Shown one piece after another: positions 25,746-35,900 of a stretch of 64,000 nucleotides of DNA. Both the position numbers and the translations under genes were made by a program. The notes under the pieces are model-generated. The model saw only the letters and a list, made by a program, of their open reading frames with translations, had not been told where the DNA came from and searched no databases. The DNA is from Atlantibacter hermannii (lineage in GTDB: Bacteria > Pseudomonadota > Gammaproteobacteria > Enterobacterales > Enterobacteriaceae). The stretch spans positions 868,001 through 932,000 of the forward strand of contig LR134136.1 in NCBI GenBank assembly GCA_900635495.1, in the 5' to 3' direction. Position 1 is the stretch's first letter, and the number at the start of each line of letters is the position of its first letter.

Positions 25746-28164
25746 ATGGCGATTAAAAAGTTGCTCATAGCGTCGCTGCTGTTCAGCAGCGCTACTGTAT
25801 ACGGTGCAGACGGTTTCGTGGTGAGAGATATTCATTTCGAAGGACTGCAGCGAGTCGCCGTTGGTGCGGCCCTCCTCAGCATGCCGGTTCGCGTCGGTGA
25901 TACGGTTAATGATGAAGATATCAGTAATACCATCCGTTCACTTTTTGCCACCGGCAACTTTGAAGATGTCCGCGTCCTGCGCGATGGCGACACGCTTCTG
26001 GTGCAGGTGAAAGAGCGGCCAACCATTGCCAGCATTACCTTTTCCGGCAACAAGTCGGTTAAAGACGATATGCTTAAACAGAATCTGGAAGCCTCTGGCG
26101 TCCGCGTAGGTGAATCCCTCGATCGCACCACGCTGTCCGACATCGAAAAAGGCCTTGAAGATTTCTACTACAGCGTCGGTAAATACAGCGCGAGCGTAAA
26201 AGCCGTGGTCACCCCGCTGCCGCGTAACCGCGTTGATTTAAAACTGGTGTTCCAGGAGGGCGTTTCCGCCACCATCCAGCAAATCAACATTGTCGGTAAC
26301 CATGCGTTTTCTACGGAAGAGCTGATCTCTCACTTCCAACTGCGTGACGAAGTGCCGTGGTGGAACGTGGTGGGCGATCGTAAATACCAGAAGCAAAAGC
26401 TTCAGGGCGACCTGGAAACGCTGCGCAGCTACTATCTCGACCGTGGTTATGCGCGCTTCAATATCGACTCCACGCAGGTGAGCCTCACGCCGGATAAGAA
26501 AAGCATTTACGTGACGGTCAACGTGACGGAAGGCGACCAGTACAAAATTTCAGGCGTTGAAGTCAGCGGCAACCTGGCCGGGCATTCAGCTGAAATCGAG
26601 ACGCTGACCAAAATGCAGCCGGGTGAGCTGTATAACGGCGCCAAAAGTGACCAAAATGGAAGATGACATTAAAAAGCTTCTGGGTCGCTATGGTTACGCC
26701 TACCCGCGTGTGCAAACACAGCCTGAAATTAACGAGAATGACAAAACGGTTAAGCTGCACGTCAACGTTGATTCGGGCAATCGCTTCTATGTGCGTAAAA
26801 TCCGTTTCGAAGGCAACGATACCTCTAAAGACGAAGTGCTACGCCGCGAAATGCGTCAGATGGAAGGCGCATGGCTGGGCAGCGATCTGGTTGATCAGGG
26901 CAAGGAACGTCTGAACCGCCTGGGTTATTTTGAAACGGTGGATACCGATACCCAACGCGTGCCGGGTCAGCCTGATCAGGTGGACGTCGTCTATAAAGTG
27001 AAAGAGCGTAACACCGGTAGCTTCAACTTCGGTGTCGGCTACGGTACTGAAAGCGGCGTAAGCTTCCAGGTTGGCGTTCAGCAGGATAACTGGTTAGGCA
27101 CCGGCTATTCTGTGGGTATCAACGGTACCAAGAACGATTACCAAACCTATTCCGAATTCTCCGTCACTAACCCGTACCTCACCGTAGATGGTGTTAGCCT
27201 TGGCGGGCGTATTTTCTACAATGACTTTAAAGCGGACGATGCGGATCTGTCTTCCTACACCAACAAAAGTTATGGGGTAGATGGCACGCTTGGTTTCCCG
27301 ATTAACGAATACAACACGCTGCGTGCGGGTTTGGGCTATGTTCATAACGACTTGTCCAATATGCAGCCGCAGGTTGCGATGAAGCGTTACCTGGATTCCA
27401 TCGGTCAAACGATGAATACCGCATCTGACGACAATGGCTTTAGCGCGGATGATTTCACGTTTAACTACGGCTGGACCTATAACAGGCTTGACCGTGGCTT
27501 CTTCCCGACGGAAGGTTCGCGCGTCAACCTGAATGGTAAAGTGACCATTCCGGGTTCAGACAACGAGTTCTATAAAGTGACTGTCGATACGGCGACCTAC
27601 GTGCCGGTTGACGAAGACCATAAGTGGGTGGTGCTGGGACGTACGCGCTGGGGCTATGGTGACGGGCTGGGCGGTAAAGAAATGCCGTTCTATGAAAACT
27701 TCTATGCGGGTGGTTCAAGCACCGTACGTGGTTTCCAGTCGAACAACATCGGTCCTAAAGCGGTGTACTACGGCGGCAACAACCAGAATAACTGTAATAA
27801 CACCATTCAGGGTTCCATCTGTGACTCTGATGATGCGGTCGGCGGGAACGCGATGGCGGTTGCAAGCCTCGAATTTATCACCCCAACGCCGTTCCTGAGT
27901 GAAAAATACGCGAATTCAGTACGGACTTCGCTGTTTGTTGATGCCGGTACCGTGTGGGATACCAACTGGGATAACACCGCGCAGATGCAAGCCGCTGGCG
28001 TACCGGATTACAGCGATCCAAGCAATATCCGCATGTCTGCGGGTCTGGCATTACAATGGATGTCCCCTTTAGGGCCGTTGGTATTCTCATACGCTCAGCC
28101 GTTTAAAAAGTACGAGGGAGACAAAGCAGAACAATTCCAGTTTAACATCGGTAAAACCTGGTAA
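25746..28164 (+). CDS. bamA: Outer membrane protein assembly factor BamA, interrupted by +1 base in an A run
   Basis: BamA is the essential central subunit that folds beta-barrel proteins into the outer membrane. The first frame gives the signal peptide (MAIKKLLIASLLFSS..GADG) and POTRA domains 1 to about 3. It breaks at GCCAAAAGTGACC, where the A run at 26643-26646 has four A. Three A restore GELYNGAKVTKMEDD and join the second frame, which supplies the remaining POTRA sequence and the 16-strand barrel. The barrel shows the VRGF motif (GSSTVRGFQSN), the paired loop-6 cysteines (NNCNN, GSICDS) and the C-terminal FQFNIGKTW signal. The corrected length is 805 residues (810 in E. coli). The lesion is almost certainly a base-calling error. 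Confidence 0.93.
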
Positions 28165-28208
28165 TTGTTTGTTGCGAAGGAATGCAATAGCAGTGTAGCG
28201 ATGACTTG

Positions 28209-28229
28209 AGACGGGTGTAATGCCCGTCT
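28209..28229 (+). other. Hairpin between bamA and skp
   Basis: AGACGGG (28209-28215) pairs with CCCGTCT (28223-28229) around a 7-nt loop in the 119-bp bamA-skp gap. There is no T tract. It could stabilise mRNA or tune read-through to skp, but function is not evident. Confidence 0.4.
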
Positions 28230-28283
28230 GGCCACGCAAAGAACGGTACCTTCGGGTACTAATGGGATGGTAAGGAGTTTATT

Positions 28284-28778
28284 GTGAAAAAGTTGTTATG
28301 TGCTGCAGGTCTCGGTTTAGTTATGGCGGCGTCTGCTCAGGCAGCAGATAAAGTTGCGCTGGTAAACATGCAAAGTCTGTTTCAGCAAGTTGCTCAAACT
28401 ACTGGCGTGACCAAAACGCTGGAAAATGAGTTCAAAAGCCGCGGTAGCGAACTGCAACGTCAGGAAGGCGACCTGCAAGCGAAAATGCAGCGTTTACAAC
28501 GTGACGGCTCAACGATGAAAGCGAGCGAGCGCACTAAGCTGGAAAAAGACATCATGGCTCAGCGCCAGGCTTTCGGTACCAAAGCTCAGCAATTTGAGCA
28601 GGACCGCGCACGTCGTTCAAACGAAGAGCGTGGCAAGCTGGTTTCCCGCATTCAGGCGGCAGTGAAGAAAGTTGCAGCCGATCAGAATGTTGATCTGGTG
28701 CTGGATGCTAACACCGTTGTTTATAACGGTAGCGATGTAAAAGACATCACTGCTGATGTACTGAAACAGGTCAAATAA
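28284..28778 (+). CDS. skp: Periplasmic chaperone Skp (OmpH)
   Basis: Skp is a trimeric jellyfish-shaped chaperone that holds unfolded outer-membrane proteins during transit to BamA. The 164-residue precursor has a signal peptide cleaved after about SAQA (residue 20). A long charged, Gln-rich coiled-coil region (about 40-125) forms the tentacles. The start codon is GTG at 28284 with a strong TAAGGAG site, as in E. coli. It sits between bamA and lpxD. Confidence 0.96.
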   Translation: MKKLLCAAGLGLVMAASAQAADKVALVNMQSLFQQVAQTTGVTKTLENEFKSRGSELQRQEGDLQAKMQRLQRDGSTMKASERTKLEKDIMAQRQAFGTKAQQFEQDRARRSNEERGKLVSRIQAAVKKVAADQNVDLVLDANTVVYNGSDVKDITADVLKQVK

Positions 28779-28781
28779 TTA

Positions 28782-29807
28782 ATGCCTTCAATTCGACTGG
28801 CTGATTTAGCCCAACAGTTGGATGCAGAACTGCACGGTGATGGCGATATCGTCATCACCGGCGTTGCTTCAATGCAATCTGCGGGTGAGGGGCAAATCAC
28901 CTTCATGGTAAATCCTCGTTACCGTGAACATCTGGCTGCCTGCCAGGCGTCTGCTGTCGTGATGACCGCTGACGATCTGCCTTTTGCCAAAAGCGCCGCG
29001 CTGGTAGTAAAAAATCCCTACCTGACTTACGCGCGCATGGCTCAAATTTTAGATACCACGCCGCAACCGGCACAGAATATTGCACCCAGTGCGGTAATCG
29101 ACGCCAGCGCCCGGCTGGGTAACAACGTCTCTGTTGGCGCTAACGCGGTTATCGAATCTGGCGTAGAGCTGGGCGATAACGTGATTATCGGTGCAGGATG
29201 CTTCGTAGGTAAAAACACGCGTATCGGCGCAGGCTCACGTTTGTGGGCAAACGTGACGGTATACCACGAGATCCAAATCGGCGAACACTGCCTGATCCAG
29301 TCCAGCACCGTGATCGGCGCGGATGGATTTGGTTATGCCAACGATCGCGGCAACTGGATCAAGATCCCGCAGCTCGGTCGGGTCATTATTGGCGATCGCG
29401 TTGAGATCGGCGCTTGTACGACGATTGACCGCGGCGCGCTGGATGACACCATTATCGGCAATGGCGTGATCATTGATAATCAGTGTCAGATTGCGCATAA
29501 CGTCGTGATTGGCGACAATACCGCAGTTGCGGGTGGCGTCATTATGGCGGGCAGCCTGAAAATTGGTCGTTACTGCATGATTGGCGGTGCCAGCGTAATT
29601 AACGGTCATATGGAAATATGCGATAAAGTCACTGTGACCGGTATGGGCATGGTGATGCGTCCTATTTCTGAACCTGGGGTTTACTCTTCAGGTATTCCGC
29701 TACAGCCTAATAAGGTGTGGCGTAAGACAGCCGCGTTGGTGATGAACATTGATGAAATGAATAAACGCCTGAAAGCTGTTGAGCGTAAAGTCATTAAAGA
29801 AGACTGA
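28782..29807 (+). CDS. lpxD: UDP-3-O-(3-hydroxymyristoyl)glucosamine N-acyltransferase LpxD
   Basis: LpxD adds the second 3-hydroxymyristoyl chain, from acyl-ACP, in the third step of lipid A synthesis. The 341 residues match E. coli. An N-terminal uridine-binding domain (about 1-100) is followed by a left-handed beta-helix of hexapeptide repeats and a C-terminal helix. The catalytic histidine is in CQIAHNVVIG (about His239). It starts 3 bp after skp. Confidence 0.97.
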   Translation: MPSIRLADLAQQLDAELHGDGDIVITGVASMQSAGEGQITFMVNPRYREHLAACQASAVVMTADDLPFAKSAALVVKNPYLTYARMAQILDTTPQPAQNIAPSAVIDASARLGNNVSVGANAVIESGVELGDNVIIGAGCFVGKNTRIGAGSRLWANVTVYHEIQIGEHCLIQSSTVIGADGFGYANDRGNWIKIPQLGRVIIGDRVEIGACTTIDRGALDDTIIGNGVIIDNQCQIAHNVVIGDNTAVAGGVIMAGSLKIGRYCMIGGASVINGHMEICDKVTVTGMGMVMRPISEPGVYSSGIPLQPNKVWRKTAALVMNIDEMNKRLKAVERKVIKED

Positions 29808-29844
29808 TACGCAACGGCCAACGCCTGCATACGAAAAAGTTTAG

Positions 29845-29879
29845 CGGCCTGTCGGCTATCTCCGGATTGCCGCAGGCCG
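29845..29879 (+). terminator. Possible attenuator between lpxD and fabZ
   Basis: A two-part stem, CGGCCTG with CAGGCCG (29845-29851 and 29873-29879) and CGGC with GCCG inside, is followed by TGTTATTATTG. The tail is only partly T-rich and the flanking genes belong to one cluster, so at most partial termination is likely. Confidence 0.4.
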
Positions 29880-29921
29880 TGTTATTATTGCCCTTTAGTA
29901 TATTTAGACAGGACGAGTATC

Positions 29922-30377
29922 TTGACTACTGACACTCATACGCTGCACATCGAAGAGATCTTAGAACTTCTGCCGCACCGTTTCCCCTTCTTACTGGTGG
30001 ACCGCGTGCTGGACTTTGAAGAGGGTCGCTTCCTGCGAGCAGTAAAAAACGTTACGGTAAACGAACCGTTTTTCCAGGGCCACTTCCCTGGTAAACCGAT
30101 TTTCCCAGGGGTGCTGATTCTGGAAGCGATGGCGCAGGCCACCGGTATTCTGGCGTTCAAAAGCGTGGGTAAACTGGAACCGGGTGAGCTTTACTATTTT
30201 GCAGGCATCGATGAAGCACGCTTCAAGCGTCCGGTAGTACCGGGCGACCAAATGATTATGGAAGTCACTTTTGAGAAAACCCGCCGTGGCCTGACGCGCT
30301 TTAAAGGCGTGGCACTGGTCGATGGCAAAGTTGTCTGCGAAGCTACCATGATGTGTGCGCGCAGCAGGGAGTCCTGA
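29922..30377 (+). CDS. fabZ: 3-hydroxyacyl-[ACP] dehydratase FabZ
   Basis: FabZ dehydrates beta-hydroxyacyl-ACP in fatty acid elongation, in balance with LpxA, which uses the same hydroxymyristoyl-ACP pool. The 151 residues match E. coli. It has the hotdog fold with catalytic His54 (FQGHFPGKP) and Glu68 (LILEAMAQATG). The start codon is TTG at 29922, as in E. coli, with AGGACG upstream. Confidence 0.97.
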   Translation: MTTDTHTLHIEEILELLPHRFPFLLVDRVLDFEEGRFLRAVKNVTVNEPFFQGHFPGKPIFPGVLILEAMAQATGILAFKSVGKLEPGELYYFAGIDEARFKRPVVPGDQMIMEVTFEKTRRGLTRFKGVALVDGKVVCEATMMCARSRES

Positions 30378-30380
30378 TAC

Positions 30381-31169
30381 GTGATTGATAAAACTGCCTT
30401 TGTTCACCCCTCAGCCATTGTCGAAGATGGCGCTGTTCTCGGCGCGAATGTTCACATTGGCCCGTTTTGTATCGTCGGTCCACACGTTGAGATCGGTGAA
30501 GGTACAGTACTGAAGTCTCATGTCGTCATTAACGGCCACACCAAAATTGGCCGTGATAATGAGATCTATCAGTTCGCATCCATTGGAGAAGTAAACCAGG
30601 ATCTCAAATATGCTGGCGAACCTACCCGAGTGGAAATCGGCGACCGTAACCGCATCCGCGAAAGCGTAACGATCCATCGTGGAACCGAGCAAGGCGGTGG
30701 TCTGACGAAGGTAGGCAGCGACAACCTGCTGATGATCAACGCGCATGTAGCGCATGATTGTACTGTGGGTGATCGTTGCATCCTGGCGAACAACGCAACG
30801 TTGGCCGGGCACGTATCGTTAGGCGATTTCGCGATTATTGGCGGTATGACCGCCGTGCACCAGTTCTGCATTATTGGTGCGCACGTTATGGTTGGCGGCT
30901 GCTCCGGCGTGGCGCAGGATGTCCCGCCGTATGTGATTGCCCAGGGTAACCATGCGACGCCATTTGGCGTCAACATCGAAGGGCTTAAACGCCGTGGCTT
31001 TAGCCGTGAAGCGATCACCGCGATCCGCAACGCGTACAAATTACTGTACCGTAGCGGCAAAACGCTGGATGAAGCGAAGCCGGAAATCGCCGAACTGGCT
31101 AATCAATATCCCGAAGTTAAAGCGTTCACGGATTTCTTTGAGCGCTCAACCCGTGGTTTGATTCGTTAA
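30381..31169 (+). CDS. lpxA: UDP-N-acetylglucosamine acyltransferase LpxA
   Basis: LpxA catalyses the first step of lipid A synthesis, transferring 3-hydroxymyristate to UDP-GlcNAc. The 262 residues match E. coli. It has a left-handed beta-helix of hexapeptides (about 1-185) with the catalytic histidine in INAHVAHDCTVG (about His125) and a C-terminal helical domain. The start codon is GTG at 30381, 3 bp after fabZ. Its stop shares one base with the lpxB start (TAATG), indicating translational coupling. Confidence 0.97.
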   Translation: MIDKTAFVHPSAIVEDGAVLGANVHIGPFCIVGPHVEIGEGTVLKSHVVINGHTKIGRDNEIYQFASIGEVNQDLKYAGEPTRVEIGDRNRIRESVTIHRGTEQGGGLTKVGSDNLLMINAHVAHDCTVGDRCILANNATLAGHVSLGDFAIIGGMTAVHQFCIIGAHVMVGGCSGVAQDVPPYVIAQGNHATPFGVNIEGLKRRGFSREAITAIRNAYKLLYRSGKTLDEAKPEIAELANQYPEVKAFTDFFERSTRGLIR

Positions 31170-32317
31170 TGGCTGAAAAGCGTCCCTTAACGATTGCCCT
31201 TGTCGCCGGAGAAACCTCCGGCGATATCCTTGGTGCAGGGTTGATCCGCGCGTTAAAAGCGCGTATTCCCGATGCCCGCTTCGTCGGCGTCGCAGGCCCA
31301 CGTATGCAGGCTGAAGGATGTGAAGCCTGGTATGAAATGGAAGAGCTGGCCGTCATGGGCGTTGTCGAAGTGCTTGGCCGGTTGCGCCGCCTGTTGCACA
31401 TTCGAGCCGATCTTACCCGCCGCTTCACCGAGCTTAAGCCAGATGTTTTCGTCGGCATTGATGCCCCGGATTTCAATATCACGCTTGAAGGGAATTTGAA
31501 AAAACGCGGGATCCGTACCATTCATTACGTCAGCCCGTCGGTCTGGGCATGGCGACAGAAACGCGTTTTCAAAATTGGCAGAGCAACCGACCTGGTGCTT
31601 GCGTTTCTGCCTTTCGAAAAAGCGTTTTACGACAAATTTAATGTTCCCTGTCGTTTTATCGGGCATACCATGGCCGATGCGATGCCGCTTGATCCGGATA
31701 AACAAGCGGCGCGTGCCGCGTTAGGCATTGCTGCCGATGCGCGTTGTCTGGCGCTACTGCCCGGTAGCCGTGGAGCAGAAGTGGAAATGTTGAGCGCCGA
31801 CTTTCTGAAGACGGCCCAACTGTTGCGCGAGCGTTTCCCGGATTTACAGGTCGTGGTGCCGCTGGTTAATCCGAAGCGTCGCGAACAATTTGAAAAAATT
31901 AAGCAGGACGTCGCGCCGGATATGCATGTCCATCTGTTGGATGGCATGGGGCGTGAAGCGATGATCGCCAGCGATGCGGCGCTTCTGGCCTCCGGCACCG
32001 CCGCGCTGGAATGTATGCTGGCGAAATGTCCGATGGTGGTGGGGTATCGCATGAAACCCTTCACTTTCTGGCTGGCTAAGCGCCTGGTTAAAACGGATTA
32101 TGTTTCGCTGCCCAATCTACTGGCGCGGCGTGAGCTGGTTAAAGAACTGCTTCAGGATGAATGCACTCCCGATAACCTGTGCGCTGCGTTGCTGCCTTTG
32201 TTGGATGGCGGCGCGAAAAGCGAAGAGATGCATGAAACCTTCCGCCAGTTGCATGAGCAAATTCGCTGTAATGCTGATGAACAGGCGGCGGAAGCAGTAC
32301 TGGAGTTGGCTCGATGA
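31169..32317 (+). CDS. lpxB: Lipid A disaccharide synthase LpxB
   Basis: LpxB is a peripheral inner-membrane glycosyltransferase (family GT19) that joins UDP-diacylglucosamine and lipid X to form the lipid A disaccharide. The 382 residues match E. coli. Conserved stretches are VAGETSGDILGAGLI near the N-terminus, HYVSPSVWAWRQ, LLPGSRGAEV and SGTAALECML. It overlaps lpxA by one base and rnhB by four. Confidence 0.97.
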   Translation: MAEKRPLTIALVAGETSGDILGAGLIRALKARIPDARFVGVAGPRMQAEGCEAWYEMEELAVMGVVEVLGRLRRLLHIRADLTRRFTELKPDVFVGIDAPDFNITLEGNLKKRGIRTIHYVSPSVWAWRQKRVFKIGRATDLVLAFLPFEKAFYDKFNVPCRFIGHTMADAMPLDPDKQAARAALGIAADARCLALLPGSRGAEVEMLSADFLKTAQLLRERFPDLQVVVPLVNPKRREQFEKIKQDVAPDMHVHLLDGMGREAMIASDAALLASGTAALECMLAKCPMVVGYRMKPFTFWLAKRLVKTDYVSLPNLLARRELVKELLQDECTPDNLCAALLPLLDGGAKSEEMHETFRQLHEQIRCNADEQAAEAVLELAR

Positions 32318-32910
32318 TCGAATTTACCTATCCGCATACCCATCTGGTTGCGGGTGTTGATGAAGTGGGGCGCGGCCCGTTAGTTGGCGCAGTGGTCACG
32401 GCGGCGGTGATCCTGGATCCTGCCCGTCCTGTTACTGGCCTTGCTGATTCCAAAAAGCTGTCGGAAAAACGCCGACTGGCGCTGTTCGCTGAAATCACCG
32501 AAAAAGCGCTGTGCTGGAGCCTTGGCCGGGCTGAACCCCATGAAATCGACGAACTTAATATTCTTCATGCCACCATGCTGGCAATGCAGCGTGCCGTTGC
32601 CGGACTCGCAATTACGCCGGAATATGTGCTGATCGACGGCAACCGTTGCCCTTCGCTCCCAATGCCCTCGATGGCAGTGGTTAAAGGCGACAGTCGGGTG
32701 GCGGAAATTAGCGCAGCATCAATACTTGCCAAAGTGACGCGCGACGCGGAAATGGCCGTGCTGGACAGCAGTTTTCCCCAGTACGGTTTCGCTCAGCATA
32801 AGGGCTATCCTACCGCCTTCCATCTGGAACGGCTGGCCGAGTACGGCGCGACCGAACATCACCGCCGCAGTTTTGCGCCGGTAAAACGCGCCCTCAATCT
32901 GGTGTCATAA
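32314..32910 (+). CDS. rnhB: Ribonuclease HII
   Basis: RNase HII nicks 5' of ribonucleotides embedded in DNA and starts their excision repair. The 198 residues match E. coli. The DEDD metal site begins with Asp16-Glu17 in AGVDEVGRGPL, with further acidic residues in LIDGNRCP and VTRDAEM. The ATGA overlap with lpxB shows coupling. It lies directly before dnaE. Confidence 0.96.
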   Translation: MIEFTYPHTHLVAGVDEVGRGPLVGAVVTAAVILDPARPVTGLADSKKLSEKRRLALFAEITEKALCWSLGRAEPHEIDELNILHATMLAMQRAVAGLAITPEYVLIDGNRCPSLPMPSMAVVKGDSRVAEISAASILAKVTRDAEMAVLDSSFPQYGFAQHKGYPTAFHLERLAEYGATEHHRRSFAPVKRALNLVS

Positions 32911-32941
32911 GCACCGCGCACAGAGTTAATCGGATACTGAG

Positions 32942-35900
32942 ATGGCTGAACCTCGTTTTGTACACCTGCGGGTGCACAGTGACTATTCCATGATCGATGG
33001 GCTTGCCAAGACGGGACCGCTGGTAAAAAAGGCGGCCTCTTTGGGTATGCCTGCGCTGGCGATCACCGACTTCACCAACCTGTGCGGTCTGGTTAAGTTT
33101 TACGGGGGTGCCCACGGCGCAGGTATGAAGCCGATTATCGGCGCTGATTTTAATGTTCATAATCCGATCATGGGCGATGAACTGAATGAGCTTACGGTGC
33201 TGGCCGCCGATAATACCGGCTACCAAAACCTTACCCTGCTTATTTCTCGCGCATATCAGCGTGGGTACGGCGCTGCCGGACCGTTTATCGATCTCGACTG
33301 GCTGGCTGAGCACCGGGACGGGTTAATCCTGCTTTCCGGCGCGCGTAAGGGCGATGTGGGCAAGAGTTTGCTACGTGGCAATATGGCGCTGGTTGATCAA
33401 TGCCTGAGCTTTTATCAGCAGCACTTTGCCGATCGGTTTTACCTGGAACTCATCCGCACCGGACGTACTGACGAAGAGCGGTATCTGCATGCCGCCGTTG
33501 CCCTTGCGGAAGAGAAAGGTCTGCCGGTTGTCGCCACTAACGATGTGCGCTTTATTAATACCGACGATTTCGACGCCCATGAGATTCGCGTCGCCATTCA
33601 TGACGGTTTCACCCTCGACGATCCCAAACGCCCGCGCAACTATTCGACGCAGCAATATATGCGCAGCGAAGATGAAATGTGCGAGCTGTTCGCGGATATC
33701 CCGGAAGCGCTGGCAAACAGCGTCGAAATTGCCCGGCGCTGTAACGTCACGGTGCGCCTCGGCGAATATTTCCTGCCGCAGTTCCCAACCGGGGATATGA
33801 CCACGGAAGATTTCCTGGTCGCGAAGTCAAAAGAGGGGCTGGAAGAGCGTCTGGAGTTTTTATTCCCGGACCCGGAGGAGCGCGCCAAACGTCGGCCTGA
33901 GTACGATGAGCGTCTGGATATTGAGCTCCAGGTGATCAACCAGATGGGCTTTCCGGGTTACTTCCTGATCGTAATGGAATTTATCCAGTGGTCGAAAGAC
34001 AACGGCGTGCCGGTAGGGCCAGGCCGTGGATCGGGCGCAGGGTCGCTGGTGGCTTACGCGCTGAAGATCACCGATCTCGATCCGCTGGAATTCGACCTGC
34101 TGTTCGAACGCTTCCTCAACCCCGAACGTGTTTCCATGCCTGACTTCGATGTCGATTTCTGTATGGAAAAACGCGACCAGGTTATCGATCACGTTGCTGA
34201 GATGTATGGCCGCGAAGCGGTATCGCAGATCATCACCTTCGGAACCATGGCGGCGAAAGCAGTGATTCGCGACGTTGGCCGTGTTCTGGGCCATCCGTAC
34301 GGTTTTGTCGATCGTATATCTAAACTGGTGCCGCCAGACCCGGGCATGACGCTGGCAAAGGCGTTTGAAGCCGAGCCGCAATTGCCGGAAATTTACGAGG
34401 CGGATGAAGAAGTCAGAGCGCTGATCGATATGGCGCGCAAGCTGGAAGGGGTGACCCGTAACGCCGGTAAACATGCGGGCGGTGTGGTGATCGCGCCAAC
34501 GAAAATTACCGATTTCGCGCCGCTTTACTGCGACGAAATGGGCCAGCATCCGGTGACGCAGTTCGATAAAAACGACGTCGAATACGCGGGCCTGGTGAAG
34601 TTCGACTTCCTGGGGCTGCGTACGCTAACGATCATCGACTGGGCGCTGAAGATGATCAACCCGCGTCGGGCGAAGCAGGGTCTGGAGCCGATTGATATCG
34701 CCGCGATCCCGCTGGACGACAAGAAAAGCTTCGATATGCTGCAACGCTCGGAAACGACTGCGGTATTCCAGCTTGAATCACGCGGCATGAAGGACCTGAT
34801 CAAACGCCTGCAGCCGGACTGTTTCGAAGACATGATCGCACTGGTGGCCCTGTTCCGTCCGGGGCCGTTGCAGTCGGGCATGGTGGATAACTTTATCGAC
34901 CGTAAGCATGGCCGTGAAGCGATCTCCTATCCGGATATTCAATGGCAGCATGAAAGCCTGAAACCCGTTCTGGAGCCCACCTACGGCATTATCCTGTACC
35001 AGGAACAGGTAATGCAGATTGCCCAGGTGCTTTCCGGCTATACCCTTGGCGGCGCGGACATGCTGCGTCGTGCCATGGGTAAAAAGAAACCGGAAGAAAT
35101 GGCGAAGCAGCGCTCGGTATTTGAAGAGGGCGCGAAGAATAACGGCGTTGACGGCGAACTGGCGATGAAAATCTTCGACCTTGTGGAGAAATTCGCAGGT
35201 TATGGATTTAACAAATCGCACTCGGCGGCCTATGCTCTGGTATCCTACCAAACGCTTTGGTTGAAGGCGCACTATCCGGCGGAGTTTATGGCAGCGGTCA
35301 TGACGGCGGATATGGATAACACCGATAAGGTCGTGGGCCTGGTCGATGAATGTTGGCGAATGGGGCTGAAGATCCTGCCGCCCGACATTAACTCCGGGTT
35401 GTATCATTTCCACGTTAACGATGACGGGGAGATTGTTTACGGCATCGGCGCAATCAAAGGTGTAGGCGAAGGGCCGATTGAGGCCATTATCGAAGCGCGT
35501 AATCAGGGTGGTTATTTCCGCGAGCTGTTTGATCTGTGCGCACGCACCGATACCAAAAAGCTCAACCGCCGGGTGCTTGAAAAACTGATCATGTCCGGGG
35601 CGTTTGACCGCCTTGGCCCGCATCGCGCCGCATTGATGAATTCACTCGGCGACGCGTTAAAAGCGGCAGACCAGCACGCAAAAGCGGAAGCCATTGGGCA
35701 GGCGGATATGTTCGGCGTACTGGCGGAAGAGCCGGAGCAGGTTGAAAAATCCTACGCCAACTGCCAGCCATGGCCAGAACAAACGGTACTGGATGGTGAA
35801 CGGGAAACCCTGGGGCTTTATCTGACCGGGCACCCGATCAACCAGTACCTGAAAGAAATTGAACGCTATGTCGGTGGCATGCGTCTGAAAGATATGCATC

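Noticed and set aside
26600..26680. Programmed +1 or -1 frameshifting as an explanation for bamA
   Set aside because: There is no slippery heptamer with a downstream pseudoknot, bamA in relatives is a single frame, and the other one-base indels in the window make base-calling error simpler.
34778..35623. A 281-codon open frame antisense to dnaE
   Set aside because: It is a shadow of the dnaE reading frame with no initiation signal or recognisable motif.
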